A DNA stretch of 64,000 nt from a virus: IMG/VR virus record IMGVR_UViG_3300008740_000001, positions 62,001 through 126,000 of that record. One strand, written 5' to 3'. Below are positions 30,379 through 38,395 of the stretch, piece after piece; the first letter of the stretch is position 1, and each line of letters opens with the position of its first letter. A program made the position numbers and the translations under genes. The notes below the pieces were generated by a model, which searched no databases, was not told the DNA's origin, and worked only from the letters and a program-made list of their open reading frames with translations.

Positions 30379-31641
30379 ATGTCTGTTTATAAATTCGAGC
30401 GCGGCGACATATTTCACAATCAGATAAAGACTTATCCTAAGTTTAGCTTTTTTGTATATAACAACAAAATATACATAAACAACAAGACTAATATAAGTGG
30501 TTCGTTTACTGACAGCACGCCCGGCGCAGACGGCGACGGGGGTCGCACTGTAGAAACTGGCCACGTTAGCCTTTACGAAATGAACGTAGATAGAGCGAAG
30601 TCCAACACGGGCCGCACCATATTCTATGACGACGTAAGAGATACCGGGATCATATATCCTTTTATCACCAAAGACGGCACCTTAAGTGCATTTAAGACAG
30701 TTTCTGCCGGCAGCTTTGCGACTTTTGGGTATGGCACCGTCATGTCATCAAGCTATCCGATGACATCTAGCCTCACCAGAGATTTTTATCAGCAAGGAAC
30801 TTCACGCAAGCACATCACTGCACTTAAGAATACACTGAATTATTACACGCCCTTGAGTGATCACTATGCGTTCACCTCTTCTCTAGGAGACAAGAGCACT
30901 CAGGATCTCTGCATGATTAGTATCCCTTCGATTTTATATGGCTCATCGATAAAGAAAGGTTCGGTATCGCTAAAATTTTATTTGTCGGGCGCCCTCTTAG
31001 CAGAACTACAAGATCGTGATCGCAATGGAGAACTAATACAGGTTTCTGGTACAACTTACGCACAAGCACAGGGTTCTGGCTCTGTGGCGGGCGTCATACT
31101 GTATAATGAGGGGTTTATTCTTCTTACGGGCAGTTGGCCTCTTGAAGATCCGACTACTGAAAAACGTGACTTTTTAAATGACCCCACAGATCATCGCTCT
31201 AGCGCTTGGAAGTACTGGGGCACTTCAATGCCAAGTGATGGTTATTCGGTTCCTGAATCTGGCCAGACATTAGGCTGGGTTTCCTATGGCTTAGATTATC
31301 GAGGAACCAACTACGTTCCTGTGCTTACTATGTTGGCTCACGCTCCAAAGGGAGAATTGAATTATTCTAATAATCCAACATTTATTAAACACGGCCAGCG
31401 ACGAAAAATGACGCCTATAACTGGTTCGCGAGTTTATAGAGAAGTAGACACAATATCTGCCAAAAATACAATGAGTTCTAGCTATGCAGATCCGACCGGA
31501 AGTTACCAAAAACAGACTTTTATAACAAAGATTGGTTTATACGACGCAAACAATAATTTAATCGCGGTCGCAAATTTAGCAAATCCAGTGAAAAAGTTAG
31601 AAGAATTAGATTATACTTTTAAACTGAAGTTAGATTTTTAG
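30379..31641 (+). CDS. Fibre-like structural protein, paralogue of 28448-29665
   Basis: This 420-residue protein is beta-rich and Ser/Thr/Tyr-rich. It has an IKKGSVSLKF middle motif and an NYSNNPTFI...KIGLYDANNNLIAVANL C-terminus, both shared with the protein at 28448. The N-terminus (MSVYKFERGDIFHNQIKT) differs from the paralogue, as expected for units that attach at different places. No strong ribosome site is visible before the ATG, so translation may depend on coupling to the J-domain gene, which ends 22 bases upstream. The role in the tail fibre or baseplate is inferred from context. Confidence 0.65.
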   Translation: MSVYKFERGDIFHNQIKTYPKFSFFVYNNKIYINNKTNISGSFTDSTPGADGDGGRTVETGHVSLYEMNVDRAKSNTGRTIFYDDVRDTGIIYPFITKDGTLSAFKTVSAGSFATFGYGTVMSSSYPMTSSLTRDFYQQGTSRKHITALKNTLNYYTPLSDHYAFTSSLGDKSTQDLCMISIPSILYGSSIKKGSVSLKFYLSGALLAELQDRDRNGELIQVSGTTYAQAQGSGSVAGVILYNEGFILLTGSWPLEDPTTEKRDFLNDPTDHRSSAWKYWGTSMPSDGYSVPESGQTLGWVSYGLDYRGTNYVPVLTMLAHAPKGELNYSNNPTFIKHGQRRKMTPITGSRVYREVDTISAKNTMSSSYADPTGSYQKQTFITKIGLYDANNNLIAVANLANPVKKLEELDYTFKLKLDF

Positions 31642-31649
31642 GAGAAAGA

Positions 31650-32063
31650 ATGTCTATAAAAATGCACAAACATGTAAAAACCGCTTGGGTGACCAAATGG
31701 TCACAGGTCTCAAAGCCTTGGGGTCACGAAATGATATGGTCTAGTTTTTCGGCCGGCCATGGAAAGATGCTCTCGCTTTTAAAGGACAACAGGACCAGTC
31801 TAAAGTACAATCCACAGAAGAATGAATCTTTGATTGTACTTACCGGCAAGGTGTTGGCGAAGTTCGGAGATGAGCACACTTTACAGGATCTGGTAGCTCA
31901 CCCTTGGCAAGAGATTATATTAGAACCCGGAATGACCCTCAACGTCCAGTCGGGTTGTCCTTACCGTCTCACCGCGATAGAAGATTCTACCATAATTGAG
32001 ATCGGTAGTCACTTGACAGATGTCCCAATTCGCATCGAAGATGACTATGGGCGCGCCGAATGA
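31650..32063 (+). CDS. Cupin protein of the mannose-6-phosphate isomerase II type, metal ligands apparently lost
   Basis: This 137-residue single cupin domain has the opening motif KPWGHEMIW, typical of type II mannose-6-phosphate isomerase and GDP-mannose pyrophosphorylase C-terminal cupins. It also has the glycine turn LTGKVLAKFGD and the ending PIRIEDDYGR, which is typical of that family. The segment that usually reads SLQ-x-H-x-x-R-x-EHW, which carries the metal-binding histidines, is SLKYNPQKNESLI here, so the histidines are replaced. The fold is well supported, but isomerase activity is doubtful. It could bind sugars or serve as a structural cupin. The stop overlaps the next start (ATGA). 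Confidence 0.78.
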   Translation: MSIKMHKHVKTAWVTKWSQVSKPWGHEMIWSSFSAGHGKMLSLLKDNRTSLKYNPQKNESLIVLTGKVLAKFGDEHTLQDLVAHPWQEIILEPGMTLNVQSGCPYRLTAIEDSTIIEIGSHLTDVPIRIEDDYGRAE

Positions 32064-32620
32064 TAGTCGGATTAGATATCTCTACAAGCATTTCGGGCGT
32101 AACTGTACTTGACGAAGAAGGAACAATGATTCATAATGAAGCATGGGACACCAGAAAGTACAAAAACATATTTGAAAAAACCACCTATGTCAAAGAGAAG
32201 ATTCTCGACCTTTATGATGAATACGGGCCTGACATTTTTGATTCTCGCCGCGATGGTGTTCAGCATATATTTATCGAGCAAAACTTACAATCTTTCCGAA
32301 GCGGATTCTCATCAGCAAAAACTTTATCTACTTTATCTAAATTCAACGGGATTGTGTCGTGGCTGTGTTATGACACCTTTGAGATAGAGCCGGAATATAT
32401 TGCAGCCACAACAGCTAGGAAGCTCAACGGCATCAGAATTCCTAGAGGGACTAAGGCAAAAAAGGTTGTGATGCAGCACGTTATCGATAAGAATCTCATA
32501 GAAGTAGAGTTTACTCCAGCCGGCAATCCTCGACCGGAATATTATGATAGGGCAGATTCATTGATTATTGCAAAAGCGGGATACTATTTATTGCAAAAGG
32601 AAGCGGAAAATGAGACGTGA
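32060..32620 (+). CDS. RuvC/RNase H-fold nuclease (Holliday-junction resolvase-like)
   Basis: This 186-residue protein has the RuvC-type arrangement. The first strand, MIVGLDISTSISGV, carries catalytic Asp6, the strand HIFIEQN carries Glu73, and the C-terminal helix YYDRADSLIIAKAG carries candidate acidic ligands Asp163 and Asp166. The IAATTARKLNGI segment is also characteristic of RuvC-like proteins. Such enzymes resolve branched DNA during replication and recombination, and before packaging. T4 uses the unrelated endonuclease VII (gp49) for this, so this protein may fill that role. It starts within the stop of the cupin gene and overlaps the next gene by 11 bases. Confidence 0.82.
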   Translation: MIVGLDISTSISGVTVLDEEGTMIHNEAWDTRKYKNIFEKTTYVKEKILDLYDEYGPDIFDSRRDGVQHIFIEQNLQSFRSGFSSAKTLSTLSKFNGIVSWLCYDTFEIEPEYIAATTARKLNGIRIPRGTKAKKVVMQHVIDKNLIEVEFTPAGNPRPEYYDRADSLIIAKAGYYLLQKEAENET

Positions 32621-33488
32621 TCTATTTTATGAAAATTGGCGTAACTTCTTACTGAAAGAAGAGACAACTTTACAGAACTTACCAGACGAAGTTTTGTATT
32701 TGATCTTTTCTAAAGAAATTACGGCTATGCTACACGATAGAACGTTGAACGAAGTCGAGTCTTTAGAAACAAAGGCCAAGCGGATAGCTAAGAAATATGG
32801 TCTTCCGATAGCGCTGGCAATGGGATTACTTACTGGCACTGTGGGGCATGAAGTTGTCAAGGCTTTTCAAGATGCATCGGCAGACACCTCAGCAGAGATT
32901 GTAGACGACACACCCAGCGGCTATTGGAACAACTACGATCTGCCGCCCGGATATGACGACTTGTCAAACAAGGAGGCCATGGATACGGCTTGGAAGCAAT
33001 ATGAGGGCAGAAGCTGGCAACAGGCGCCAGTTGACGGCTCGTATCCGCTCATCCGCAATGGTCAGGTTATGAATGTACCCTTTGCCTATTTGCCAGCTTC
33101 TGAAATCAGTGATGATGATGTGTTGCCAATGGCACTCATCACCGCCGGCCAATATAGGGAAGCACTAGTTAACCAGCTTGAATCCGGCAACCCAAAAGAG
33201 GTTGTGTACCTAAAGAAAATGCTTTATGGAAACACGGGGAAGTGGGCATCGGGTGAAGGGAACGCAGATTTTAGATTTCACAATGATACAAACCCTCAAC
33301 TTCCGCCAGAGTGGTCAATTGCGCATGATGTTTATGCGTCTGCTGTTGAGGACCGTGCGAATAACTTGATAGAATATATAAATGAAAATCCAGAGCAACG
33401 CCCCGAAATTGCCGAAATGTTAGGCCTTCAAGGTGAAGAACAACTAGAAGATTATTTTAATCACTTATTTTACGGAATTCAAAGATAA
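32610..33488 (+). CDS. Unknown protein with CTS-like N-terminus and one hydrophobic segment
   Basis: I chose the ATG at 32610 (292 residues) because an AGGAAG lies just upstream; a longer frame from 32568 would sit wholly inside the previous gene. The N-terminus LFYENWRNFLLKEE resembles the short amphipathic leader seen on many T4-like phage proteins, possibly a capsid-targeting or prohead-protease-cleaved leader. Residues about 65-90 (YGLPIALAMGLLTGTVGHEV) are hydrophobic. The rest is acidic, soluble-looking and not recognisable. It has no lysozyme, peptidase or nuclease motif that I can see. It might be an internal head protein or a membrane-linked factor. Confidence 0.6.
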   Translation: MRRDLFYENWRNFLLKEETTLQNLPDEVLYLIFSKEITAMLHDRTLNEVESLETKAKRIAKKYGLPIALAMGLLTGTVGHEVVKAFQDASADTSAEIVDDTPSGYWNNYDLPPGYDDLSNKEAMDTAWKQYEGRSWQQAPVDGSYPLIRNGQVMNVPFAYLPASEISDDDVLPMALITAGQYREALVNQLESGNPKEVVYLKKMLYGNTGKWASGEGNADFRFHNDTNPQLPPEWSIAHDVYASAVEDRANNLIEYINENPEQRPEIAEMLGLQGEEQLEDYFNHLFYGIQR

Positions 33489-33501
33489 TTATAAAAAAAG
33501 C

Positions 33502-33530
33502 TTGACTCTCAACACTGCATGTGTTAGATT
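33502..33530 (+). promoter_or_regulatory. Sigma70-like promoter with extended -10
   Basis: TTGACT (33502-33507) matches five of six -35 positions. A 17-base spacer leads to TAGATT (33525-33530), preceded by TGT, which gives an extended -10 (TGn). The start site would lie near 33537, 12 bases before the small ORF at 33549. It precedes the primase/SbcCD genes and is unlike the ACTAYTTAT element before structural genes. Confidence 0.6.
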
Positions 33531-33548
33531 ATAGTTACAGGAGAAATT

Positions 33549-33710
33549 ATGACTAAACATCTTAAAGTGTTTTTGAGCGGATTCATCTTAGGCTTGTGTC
33601 TTACTTATGTGTTCGCTTCCGGTGCTTCGGAAGAGATCATCTATATTGATGAAGCAAAGTACAACGACCAGAGTGTAGACAAGTTGGTTGAACTTGAATT
33701 GCCGCAGTGA
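33549..33710 (+). CDS. Small secreted or membrane-anchored peptide (53 aa)
   Basis: An ATG behind CAGGAG opens a 53-residue frame. It begins with MTKHLK and continues with a hydrophobic stretch of about 16 residues (residues 7-23), followed by an Ala-Ser-Gly-Ala-Ser run that would suit signal peptidase cleavage. The mature part is short and acidic (SEEIIYIDEAKYNDQ...ELELPQ). It follows the sigma70-like promoter by about 20 bases and ends 3 bases before the primase start, so it is the first gene of that unit. The family is not recognised. It could be an exclusion or envelope-targeted peptide, or a leader for the downstream genes. Confidence 0.6.
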   Translation: MTKHLKVFLSGFILGLCLTYVFASGASEEIIYIDEAKYNDQSVDKLVELELPQ

Positions 33711-33713
33711 TTA

Positions 33714-34640
33714 ATGCACGACAAGATCAAGATCGTCACCCAGATTTTGGGTAGATCGTATACATCTGGCGACGAACGACTGTATTTCTGTCCTTATTGC
33801 AAACACCATAAACGCAAACTGTCGGTTAACATCGAACGAGACGTTTACAAGTGTTGGATATGTGATGCCCGTGGAAGGTCAGTTCGTCGCATTGTCCGCC
33901 GGTTCGGCAATTTCACACAATTGCAAGAGTGGGATGCGCTGCATGGCCGTACTAATTTAAGTGATTTCGATAATCTGTTTTCGGACGACATACCCGAAAG
34001 CGAGATGGTTTTGGATTTGCCAAAGGGTTTTCGAACTCTTGCAACCTCGAATCAGACACTGGTCTCTCTCCCGGCAAAAAGGTACCTAAGAGACCGAGGC
34101 TTGACAAAAGCAGATATTCTTAAGTGGAAGATAGGCTATGTTTTAGACGGCCCATATAAGAACCGGGTTATAGTGCCAAGCTTTAATGCAAATGGAGAAT
34201 TAAATTATTTTGTTGCGCGTTCTTATGTCGGTGATTATAGAAAATATATAAATCCACCGGCTAGCCGCGATATTTGCTTTAATGAACTTTACGTAGACTG
34301 GGACAGCGACTTAGCAATCGTAGAGGGTATCTTTGATGCCTTTGTGGCTGGCAATTCAGTACCGATTCTGGGGTCCAGCTTACGAAAGAATTCGAAGCTA
34401 ATTCGACGCATTGTCGAGAACGATACTCCTGTTTATATCGCGCTAGACGCCGATGCAGAGAAAAAAGCAGCAAAAATAATCCAAACAATGTTACAATGTG
34501 ATATAGAATTGTATAGAATTGATGTTAGCGGCTACGAAGATGTAGGCTCTATGACTAAAGAAGAGTTTGCCGGCAGAAAAGCCAATGCATCACCAGTCGA
34601 TAGTGACAGCCAGCTAATGCAAAGCGTAATGTCCATTTAG
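33714..34640 (+). CDS. DNA primase, zinc-finger and TOPRIM (gp61/DnaG-like)
   Basis: This 308-residue protein has an N-terminal zinc ribbon with Cys26-Pro-Tyr-Cys29 and Cys47-Trp-Ile-Cys50. After a linker with LPAKRYLRDRGLT, a TOPRIM domain follows: AIVEGIFDAF carries the catalytic Glu near residue 203, and YIALDADAEKKAAKI carries the two Asp near 244-246. This is a small DnaG-type layout, comparable to T4 gp61 (342 residues). The primase makes RNA primers for lagging-strand synthesis with a replicative helicase, which is not in this window. The gene lies 3 bases after the secreted peptide and 14 bases before the SbcD-SbcC fusion. Confidence 0.9.
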   Translation: MHDKIKIVTQILGRSYTSGDERLYFCPYCKHHKRKLSVNIERDVYKCWICDARGRSVRRIVRRFGNFTQLQEWDALHGRTNLSDFDNLFSDDIPESEMVLDLPKGFRTLATSNQTLVSLPAKRYLRDRGLTKADILKWKIGYVLDGPYKNRVIVPSFNANGELNYFVARSYVGDYRKYINPPASRDICFNELYVDWDSDLAIVEGIFDAFVAGNSVPILGSSLRKNSKLIRRIVENDTPVYIALDADAEKKAAKIIQTMLQCDIELYRIDVSGYEDVGSMTKEEFAGRKANASPVDSDSQLMQSVMSI

Positions 34641-34654
34641 GACAAGGAGAAAAT

Positions 34655-37600
34655 ATGAAACTGGCCCATCTTGCCGATACGCATATTAAGAATTTAAAGT
34701 ACCATTATGAATATAGAGAAGTATTTGCTCAACTATACGAGCAATTGCGTGCCCAAGAAGTAGACTATATTATCCATTGCGGAGACATTGCTCATACCAA
34801 GACGCAAATCTCCCCAGAATTTGTTGAATTATGTTCTGACTTTTTTCGGAACCTCGCTTCTATTGCTCCAACGTATATCATTCTGGGGAACCATGATGGG
34901 AACCTGAAGAACAGTAGCCGTCAGGACGCCTTAACGCCCATTGTAGAGGCTTTGGACCTGCAGCACCTACATCTACTCAAAAACTCTGGAGAGACGGTTG
35001 TAAGCCCGTTCTTGACGCTTAATGTGCTTAGTGTTTTTGATGAAGATAATTGGGTCAAGCCATCAAACCCCGAAACGGTGAACATCGCTCTGTATCACGG
35101 GTCAATTAGTGGGGTTTCTACTGATATTGGCTGGGTTATGGATCATGGCGAGCACGATGTTGGCATCTTTGCCGGCCACGATTACGCCTTTTTGGGTGAC
35201 ATTCATAAGACAAATCAGGTTTTAGATACTGAAGGAAGAGTAAGGTACTGTGGTTCGACAGTTCAGCAGAACCATGGTGAGACGAACGACAAGGGATATC
35301 TGCTTTGGGACATTCAAGACAAAGACACCTTTAAGTGTTCGCATCATGTGTTATCGAACCCGAAGCCTTTTGTAACGATTGAACTTACGCCCAAGGGGCG
35401 AATGCCCAGAGGGACTAGTGTCCCAGAGGGCGCCCGATTGCGCCTAGTAAGTAACAATAATTTGGCCCTATCCCAGATGAAAAAGGCCATCGATGTCGCA
35501 AAGCACAGATTTAAGCCCGAAGCTATTACTTTTCTGAACCGCGCCGCCGGCAAGCGAGGTAATGTCGAGGAGATCACTGATAATCTTAAGATAGAAGACT
35601 TGCGTAATTTGGCCATACAAGAAAGGTTAATCAGAGAGTATCTGAAAGATTACGAAATAGATGAGCCTTTGATGGAAAGAGTGATCCGCTTGAACGCTCA
35701 CTATAATAAGGTTGCTGAGCAGAACGAAGAAGTTGGAAGAAACATCAATTGGAAGCTTCGCAAGGTCGAGTGGGATAATCTGTTTAATTACGGCACCAAA
35801 AATAGTGTTAATTTTACTAATCTTAATGGGATTACAGGTATTTTTGGAAAGAACTATTCTGGCAAGAGCAGTATTATTGACTCCCTATTGTACACTGTTT
35901 TTAACTCCACCTCGAAGAACGAGAGAAAGAATCTCAATATCATTAACCAAAACAGAGATAGCTGTCGAGGCATGGTAGAGATATCAGTGGGCGAAAAGAT
36001 TTATACAATTGAAAGGACTAGCGAAAAATATATTAAAAAGCTTAAAGGTGAAACGACGCTAGAAGCAAAAACAGATGTAGATTTTAGTGTATATTGTCCC
36101 GCCACAGATGTTCGTGAGAGCCTTAACGGACTAAGCAGGATCGAGACAGACAAAAACATTAGAAAGCATTTTGGAACCATGGAAGACTTCTTGTTGTCTG
36201 CAATGGCGAGCCAACATGGCGCCCTGCAGTTTATCAACGAGGGCTCAACAAGGCGAAAAGAGATTTTTGCTAAATTTTTAGATCTAGAAATCTTTGAGAA
36301 GAAATTCAAGCTTTCCAAGGAAGACGCGTCAGATACTCGTGGAGCCCTCCGAAGATTTGAGGGCCGTGACTATGATGAAGAGATTTCCGGCGCACTCCAA
36401 AACCTTACAGAGAACACGGAGAGATTGGAGCAGCAACAGTATGCTTGTGAGACTCTCAAAGGCCAGTTGGCTAGCCTTGACACGGAGTTAGCTACTACAA
36501 ACGCCCTGATTGAGTCTATCCCAGCAGAGATTATTGACGTGGTAGATGTTCGACAAAGACTTAATGATGCAAAGAATAAGCAATTTAGTCTTAAATCAAA
36601 GAATGTAGAGTTAGTTGAGAAAAGAAGGAAGAACGAGGATCTATATTCTAAGATAAATGAATTTCTAGAAACGTTCAACGTAGAAGAGCTTGAAGCCAAG
36701 CAGGCAGAAATTGAAGCATTGTCGCATAGCATTTCTGCACTGGAGTTCGACCGGACAGCTGAGTCGACCGAATTGGAGCGCCATCGCAAGAAAAGCAGTC
36801 TTTTAGAGGGCATTCCCTGCGGGACTTCGTTTCCAAAATGTAAGTTCATCAAAGATGCTCATGTAGCCCAATCAAGAATCCCTATTAGTAAAGAGCAAAT
36901 TCAAGAGATCGATAATCAAATCTTAGCGCTTTCAAAGACTCTAGAAGGATTTGCACCGGCAAAGGTAGAAGAGCATTTGGAGAACTACCGCAAGGTTGTC
37001 GAGAAGAAAACTAATGTTTCCAATACGATAGCCGATCTGAACCTTGAAATAGAAAAGAACAAGCTGGCAAAAGAAAAGGTGTATCACTCAATTAAGTCTT
37101 TGGCTGAAAAACTAGCTGAGTATGATCAAAATAAAGAGGCTATCGAGAACTTAGAAGAACTTGTTACGACTCGTAATAACTTGAATTCTGAAATCAAAAG
37201 TCAAAATATGAAACTTGATGTGTGCGAAGCTACGATTTTAGAACTAGTACGACAAAACGGTTCTCTAGAGCAGAAAGTGGAAACAGTACGACAGAGCAAG
37301 CAGGAACACACAGATCTTCAAGAAGAGTATGCAGCATATGATTTGTTCATGCGATGCATGCATTCTAACGGAATTGCCTATGACGTGATCAAAAGGAAGC
37401 TTCCGGTTATTAACCAAGAGATAGCCAAGGTTTTGGCCAATATTACAAATTTCGAGATTTACTTCGAAGACAATGGCAAAAAGTTTGAAATTTTCATCAA
37501 GCATCCGCGCCACGATCCTCGACCGCTGGAGATGGGCTCTGGTGCCGAAAAGACAATTGCTGCCATGTCAATACGACTGGCCATGTTATCGGTATCTTCG

Positions 37601-37807
37601 TTGCCAAAGGGAGACTTGTTCGTTCTTGACGAACCCGGCACGGCACTCGATGAAGATAACATGGAGGGATTTATTCGTATTTTGGAACTAATTAAGATGT
37701 ACTTTAAAAACGTTTTGTTGATTTCTCACTTGGATTCGCTCAAAGACTGTGTGGACACCCAAATCATGATTGAAAAGAAAAACGGGTACGCAAAAGTTAA
37801 CCAATAA
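34655..37807 (+). CDS. gp47-gp46: SbcD-SbcC (gp47-gp46) single-chain fusion nuclease/ATPase
   Basis: This 1050-residue protein joins both subunits of the Mre11/Rad50 complex. Residues 1-about 330 are an SbcD/gp47 phosphoesterase: Asp8 and His10 in LADTHIK, Asp44 in HCGDIAH, GNHD at 78-81, His148, His175 and GDIH ending at His184. Residues about 365-1050 are SbcC/gp46. They carry Walker A GKNYSGKS (398-405), two long coiled coils and a zinc-hook-like pair Cys722...Cys729 (spaced by six instead of the usual CxxC). They also carry the signature MGSGAEKTIAAM near 958 and Walker B DLFVLDEP near 987. In T4 the genes are separate (339 and 560 residues). The complex resects DNA ends for recombination-dependent replication. 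I see no stop, frameshift or internal ribosome site at the junction. Confidence 0.93.
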   Translation: MKLAHLADTHIKNLKYHYEYREVFAQLYEQLRAQEVDYIIHCGDIAHTKTQISPEFVELCSDFFRNLASIAPTYIILGNHDGNLKNSSRQDALTPIVEALDLQHLHLLKNSGETVVSPFLTLNVLSVFDEDNWVKPSNPETVNIALYHGSISGVSTDIGWVMDHGEHDVGIFAGHDYAFLGDIHKTNQVLDTEGRVRYCGSTVQQNHGETNDKGYLLWDIQDKDTFKCSHHVLSNPKPFVTIELTPKGRMPRGTSVPEGARLRLVSNNNLALSQMKKAIDVAKHRFKPEAITFLNRAAGKRGNVEEITDNLKIEDLRNLAIQERLIREYLKDYEIDEPLMERVIRLNAHYNKVAEQNEEVGRNINWKLRKVEWDNLFNYGTKNSVNFTNLNGITGIFGKNYSGKSSIIDSLLYTVFNSTSKNERKNLNIINQNRDSCRGMVEISVGEKIYTIERTSEKYIKKLKGETTLEAKTDVDFSVYCPATDVRESLNGLSRIETDKNIRKHFGTMEDFLLSAMASQHGALQFINEGSTRRKEIFAKFLDLEIFEKKFKLSKEDASDTRGALRRFEGRDYDEEISGALQNLTENTERLEQQQYACETLKGQLASLDTELATTNALIESIPAEIIDVVDVRQRLNDAKNKQFSLKSKNVELVEKRRKNEDLYSKINEFLETFNVEELEAKQAEIEALSHSISALEFDRTAESTELERHRKKSSLLEGIPCGTSFPKCKFIKDAHVAQSRIPISKEQIQEIDNQILALSKTLEGFAPAKVEEHLENYRKVVEKKTNVSNTIADLNLEIEKNKLAKEKVYHSIKSLAEKLAEYDQNKEAIENLEELVTTRNNLNSEIKSQNMKLDVCEATILELVRQNGSLEQKVETVRQSKQEHTDLQEEYAAYDLFMRCMHSNGIAYDVIKRKLPVINQEIAKVLANITNFEIYFEDNGKKFEIFIKHPRHDPRPLEMGSGAEKTIAAMSIRLAMLSVSSLPKGDLFVLDEPGTALDEDNMEGFIRILELIKMYFKNVLLISHLDSLKDCVDTQIMIEKKNGYAKVNQ

Positions 37808-37820
37808 AAAAGGAAACAAA

Positions 37821-38015
37821 ATGATGGCAACAGTAACAGCGAAGCTGGATAGACTAGTCGAGAAAATGATATCTCGCAAATTTATGGTGTGGCTCACGGC
37901 CACCGGATTGATGATCGTGGCCGGTCTGGAATCTAGCGACTGGGTAATCATCTCAGGCATTTATATCGGCTCTCAAGCCGTTATTGACGGGATTACAAAA
38001 ATGAAGGGTGCGTAG
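37821..38015 (+). CDS. Small two-helix membrane protein, putative holin
   Basis: I chose the ATG at 37821, behind AAAAAGGAAAC (64 residues); a longer frame runs back into the fusion gene. After a short charged N-terminus with a SRKF motif, residues about 21-36 and 40-57 are hydrophobic (FMVWLTATGLMIVAGL and DWVIISGIYIGSQAVI). They are joined by a short ESSD turn, and the end is Lys-rich. The SRKF start and the hydrophobic hairpin ending in xxQ...D resemble small phage holins. The next gene begins on its last base and looks like an inner-membrane spanin, which supports a lysis role. The holin call is an inference from shape and neighbours. Confidence 0.6.
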   Translation: MMATVTAKLDRLVEKMISRKFMVWLTATGLMIVAGLESSDWVIISGIYIGSQAVIDGITKMKGA

Positions 38016-38395
38016 TGAAGAAGACAATATTACTGTTTTTGGCCAAACACTGGAAAGAAATCGCATTGATTGTACTTTCTGCAGTGGTGATTGGTAAAAT
38101 GCAATATGATATGAACGAGATGCAGAAGGCATATGCTGCCGCGAAAGAGAGCTATGAACAACAAATTATTGGCTTGACAGAGATCCATGATCGCGAACTG
38201 AAAGAGCGCGAAGAGGCTCTCGCAGATTATGAAAAGCATATCGCCAAGATTGAAAAGGACTATCGAGAAGGCCTGCGCAATGCTGAACGCGATGCTCAAA
38301 GAGATGAACACCGGTATGAGCGCGAACACACAGAGGCCCCAGCAGAATTAATCGCAGAAATTGAAGGCCAATTTGGATTTGAATATGTTGAGTAA
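38015..38395 (+). CDS. i-spanin-like (Rz-type) protein
   Basis: This 126-residue protein starts at a GTG that shares its first base with the stop of the holin-like gene. Residues about 8-30 form one transmembrane segment. The remainder is a long charged helix with many Glu, Arg and Ala, probably a periplasmic coiled coil, ending in a short GQFGFEYVE tail. This matches the layout of inner-membrane spanins, which join an outer-membrane partner to fuse the envelope at lysis in Gram-negative hosts. It overlaps the next gene by 11 bases, as Rz/Rz1 genes often do. Confidence 0.65.
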   Translation: MKKTILLFLAKHWKEIALIVLSAVVIGKMQYDMNEMQKAYAAAKESYEQQIIGLTEIHDRELKEREEALADYEKHIAKIEKDYREGLRNAERDAQRDEHRYEREHTEAPAELIAEIEGQFGFEYVE

